A stretch of 22,690 bases of DNA, from positions 1-22,690 of the IMG/VR virus record IMGVR_UViG_3300042865_000090; one strand, given 5' to 3'. Within the stretch, counting starts at the first letter, position 1. Each line of letters opens with the position of its first letter. Under the pieces are notes generated by a model that saw nothing but the letters and a program-made list of their open reading frames with translations, was not told the origin of the DNA and ran no database searches. Shown here piece by piece: positions 21,046 to 22,690 of this stretch. A program made the position numbers and the translations under genes. The stretch comes from a virus.

Positions 21046-21495
21046 TCAATAAATTACCATTGTATTTTCTGTGGATATATCAAATGTCATAGTCCAACCC
21101 GCTACGGAATCGGTGAATTTATCAAAGAATGGTTCGCACGTTGCATCTGAAAGTATATCGTAATTTATCTTTAAACTACCCCTATACATTTGCTCATACA
21201 ATCTGTTAAGTATTGCTAAAGTTGAATTCATTACATCGTCTTCATTATTATTGCCAACATACAAAGTAACTGTTTCATCTTTGCTAAAATCAACTGCATC
21301 CATACAAATGATAGAAATATTGTAATTAACAACCTGATTTGAAAACGTTGTATTGTTGAACATGATATGACAAAGTGGAAACATATTTTGTTTCTGCAAT
21401 AATACTGCTGATAAATCCCCTTTAGTAACTTGATTAACTAATGGGTCGGTGTTTAATGTATCATATAATTTTGTAGATATATCGAAGTAACTCAT
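21046..21495 (-). CDS. Tail terminator/completion-like protein
   Basis: This 149-residue protein reads SYFDISTKLYDTLNTDPLVN, QKQNMFPLCHIMFNNTTF, VVNYNISIICMDAVDFSKDE, then NNNEDDVMNSTLAILNRLYE and a C-terminal EPFFDKFTDSVAGWTMTFDI. Proteins with a FPLxHIMxNN, FxxSIxxMDxVDxSKxE, NNNExDVLNxxLAxLNRL and FxxxxAGWTxTFD layout are found in Bacteroidetes phages in the slot of a tail terminator. Its ATG overlaps the TGA of the -1 frame of the chaperone gene (ATGA), which is key evidence for that frame. The exact role is inferred from position. Confidence 0.7.
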   Translation of the reverse strand: MSYFDISTKLYDTLNTDPLVNQVTKGDLSAVLLQKQNMFPLCHIMFNNTTFSNQVVNYNISIICMDAVDFSKDETVTLYVGNNNEDDVMNSTLAILNRLYEQMYRGSLKINYDILSDATCEPFFDKFTDSVAGWTMTFDISTENTMVIY

Positions 21496-22261
21496 TTTAA
21501 TTGATTTTTCTTTATTTGATTAATTTCTATTTGTGTCTTTTGCTTCTCGAAAGTTAGAAAGTTAAGGACGGTAAATAATTCAAGTTTGAGAACTTCATCG
21601 AACTTTCTAAGGTCTCCTTGAGCGACTTGATATATTGATTGATACCAACCCCATTGTTTGCTAAATTGAGCTTCTTCACTAAAATCTGTTGGTTGCTCAT
21701 CGTCAATGTCTTGAGGCTCTTCTCTAAATAATTTACTGTAGCCTTCAGTAACTCCTTTTCTAAATTCAAAAAAAAAACGTGTGCTGAAAGAGCAACTGAT
21801 AAAGGTGTGTACTTCATCATCTCTCCAAACTCATCGACGTTGTTAAATGGTGCTATTAAATACTGCCCTTTCTTATTCTTTTCAATTATAGGACGATATA
21901 AAACCGCTAAGGCTTTATGAAACGAATCAAAGTTTACTATATGAGTTTCTGCTTCAATATATTCTTCCCAACTAATCTTATCGAAGTTAGGAATTAAGCC
22001 AAGTTCTAATTCGTTAATTTTAAATGTCGTTTGTAGTTTTGGAATCTCAGAAAATAGTTTATTAAAATGATTAACCAATTCAACCATATCATTGAATTTA
22101 ATCTTAACTACTTCTTTCAATTCAATGCCACAAAATATCTGAATCATCTTTTGCCCTAAAAATTCAGGGTCCGTATTGTTCTTGCAAATATCCATATATT
22201 TTTGGTAGTGAAGCAATGGAATTTCACTTAATGAAGTTGGAATTGTTAAATTTAATTTCAT
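21492..22261 (-). CDS. Tail assembly chaperone-like protein, predicted -1 frameshift product (256 residues)
   Basis: The frame begins at ATG 22261 and, if the ribosome or polymerase slips by -1 in the T10 run at 21777-21768, continues with EFRKGVTEGYSKLF, EEPQDIDDEQPT, FSKQWGWYQSIYQVAQGDLR, KFDEVLKLELFTVLNFLTFE and a Lys-rich end, stopping at TGA 21494-21492. The new 91 residues look like a natural domain with the AT-rich codon choice of the neighbours, and the TGA overlaps the next ATG. The shared part (1-165) is helical with VNFDSFHKALAVLYRPII in the middle. A G/GT-type pair, in which the extended form bridges to the tape measure protein, is the likely analogy. It lies upstream of the tail genes. 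Frameshifting is inferred. Confidence 0.6.
21554..22261 (-). CDS. Tail assembly chaperone-like protein, unshifted product (235 residues)
   Basis: In the zero frame the gene encodes 235 residues. The body (LHYQKYMDICKNNT, KMIQIFCGIELKEVV, NELELGLIPNFDKISWEEYI, AVLYRPIIEKNKKGQYLIAP) matches a helical protein type found just after terminase or near the tail genes of Bacteroidetes phages. After the T10 run the zero frame stays open for another 70 codons (LNLEKELLKATVNYL, NNGVGINQYIKSLKETLE), but with AAG, GAG, CTC and TCG codons that are unlike the AT-ending codons used elsewhere, as expected if the other frame is the one under selection. Both products may be made, the short one in excess. If only one is real, the -1 form is better supported. 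Confidence 0.72.
   Translation of the reverse strand: MKLNLTIPTSLSEIPLLHYQKYMDICKNNTDPEFLGQKMIQIFCGIELKEVVKIKFNDMVELVNHFNKLFSEIPKLQTTFKINELELGLIPNFDKISWEEYIEAETHIVNFDSFHKALAVLYRPIIEKNKKGQYLIAPFNNVDEFGEMMKYTPLSVALSAHVFFLNLEKELLKATVNYLEKSLKTLTMSNQQILVKKLNLANNGVGINQYIKSLKETLESSMKFSNLNYLPSLTF
21768..21777 (-). promoter_or_regulatory. T10 slippery run, candidate programmed frameshift or transcriptional slippage site
   Basis: Minus-strand GTT TTT TTT TTG contains ten consecutive Ts. T TTT TTT in zero-frame phase fits the X XXY YYZ heptamer for -1 frameshifting, and a run of this length also permits polymerase slippage. Codons 162-165 of the chaperone-like gene cover it. No obvious stem-loop follows directly. 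Confidence 0.6.
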
Positions 22262-22292
22262 AGTTTTTAAACGTTTAATTTTGTAAATGTGT

Positions 22293-22690
22293 TTAGTAAA
22301 TAGAATAGTTACCTTTGTTTGGATTGCTTAATTGATAAGATACAGCATACCTAACAGCATCAAGTGCATGGTTAAATTTATCTATCGGAGTTTCTGACTT
22401 ACGCTCTAACCATGAGTAATTATTCAACTCTTTTATTAAATCAATCGAATCGCAATCTATTATCATTTCGTAATCTCTTAACATCTCAATACCTTCTGTA
22501 ATCTTATGCTTAACACAAGCCACAACATTATTTCCTTGATGTTTTAATTCACTTATCAAACGTGGTTCTGCATTGTCTCCAACTATTAAACCGCCTTTAG
22601 TAAAATGATTGTTTAACCTTGCAAGTTTTGTCGTTACTAATTGAGTTTGATAAATATGTAACTTTAAATAAATTAACTTTCTACCCTTAT
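22293..22690 (-). CDS. terL: Terminase large subunit, C-terminal nuclease domain (partial, runs off right edge)
   Basis: The frame is open from the right edge (first full codon at 22688) to the stop at 22293, giving the last 131 residues. It reads LARLNNHFTKGGLIVGDNAE, then PRLISELKHQGNNVVACVKH, IEMLRDYEMIID, LIKELNNYSWLER and PIDKFNHALDAVRYAVSY. This is the RNase H-like nuclease domain of the large terminase: the Asp of VGDNAEP and the Asp of FNHALDAVRYA are catalytic-site carboxylates, and the LIKELNNYxW motif is typical. The protein cuts concatemeric DNA and drives packaging. A start at the internal TTG (22559) would be an artefact of truncation; the ATPase domain lies outside the window. 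It is the first recognised gene of the late region here. Confidence 0.93.
   Translation of the reverse strand, partial: KGRKLIYLKLHIYQTQLVTTKLARLNNHFTKGGLIVGDNAEPRLISELKHQGNNVVACVKHKITEGIEMLRDYEMIIDCDSIDLIKELNNYSWLERKSETPIDKFNHALDAVRYAVSYQLSNPNKGNYSIY

Overview
This window looks like part of a tailed double-stranded DNA phage or prophage of a Bacteroidetes host, most likely a Flavobacterium relative. The DNA is AT-rich and every credible gene reads on the minus strand, so the biological order runs from the high to the low coordinates. Three things point to Bacteroidetes. The two clear promoters carry a TAnnTTTG -7 box with an upstream TTG. Start codons in the early region follow an A/T-rich AATTATG context rather than a Shine-Dalgarno sequence. 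Many structural proteins are of types I know mainly from Bacteroidetes phages. No integrase, repressor, tRNA, CRISPR array or insertion sequence is visible, so lifestyle cannot be decided here. No stretch above 300 bases lacks a gene.

Late region, in reading order (22690 to 4711): the C-terminal nuclease part of the large terminase; a tail-assembly-chaperone-like gene with a T10 slippery run and a -1 frame extension; tail-completion proteins; two large Bacteroidetes-type tail or baseplate proteins; a 49-residue ORF; the tape measure protein; an XkdF-like prohead protease; a jelly-roll-like protein; an acidic scaffold-like protein; a 55-residue ORF; the major capsid protein; a probable major tail protein; a small beta-rich protein; a portal with a MuF-like C-terminal domain; a DUF6712-like head-tail connector; fibre-like proteins and a LamG-type lectin; then a lysis cassette (two-helix holin candidate, 30-residue membrane peptide, GH24 lysozyme) closed by a terminator. 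Tail genes precede head genes, and the capsid and major-tail genes are each followed by a terminator hairpin.

Early region, two operons, each with its own promoter. The first (4629 to 2855) holds a small acidic protein, an ERF-type single-strand annealing protein, a helical partner, an HEXXH-motif protein and one or two small overlapping genes, ending in a terminator. The second (2717 to the left edge) holds a run of small proteins including a paralogous pair, a DnaA-domain-IV-like DNA-binding protein, an adenine/cytosine-N DNA methyltransferase, and the start of a C5-cytosine methyltransferase that is interrupted by a stop codon.

The items most worth a second look are the dual-frame chaperone gene, the broken fibre gene whose true C-terminus lies in another frame, the stop codon placed on the motif II glutamate of the cytosine methyltransferase, the portal-MuF fusion, and the inverted order of the tail and head modules.
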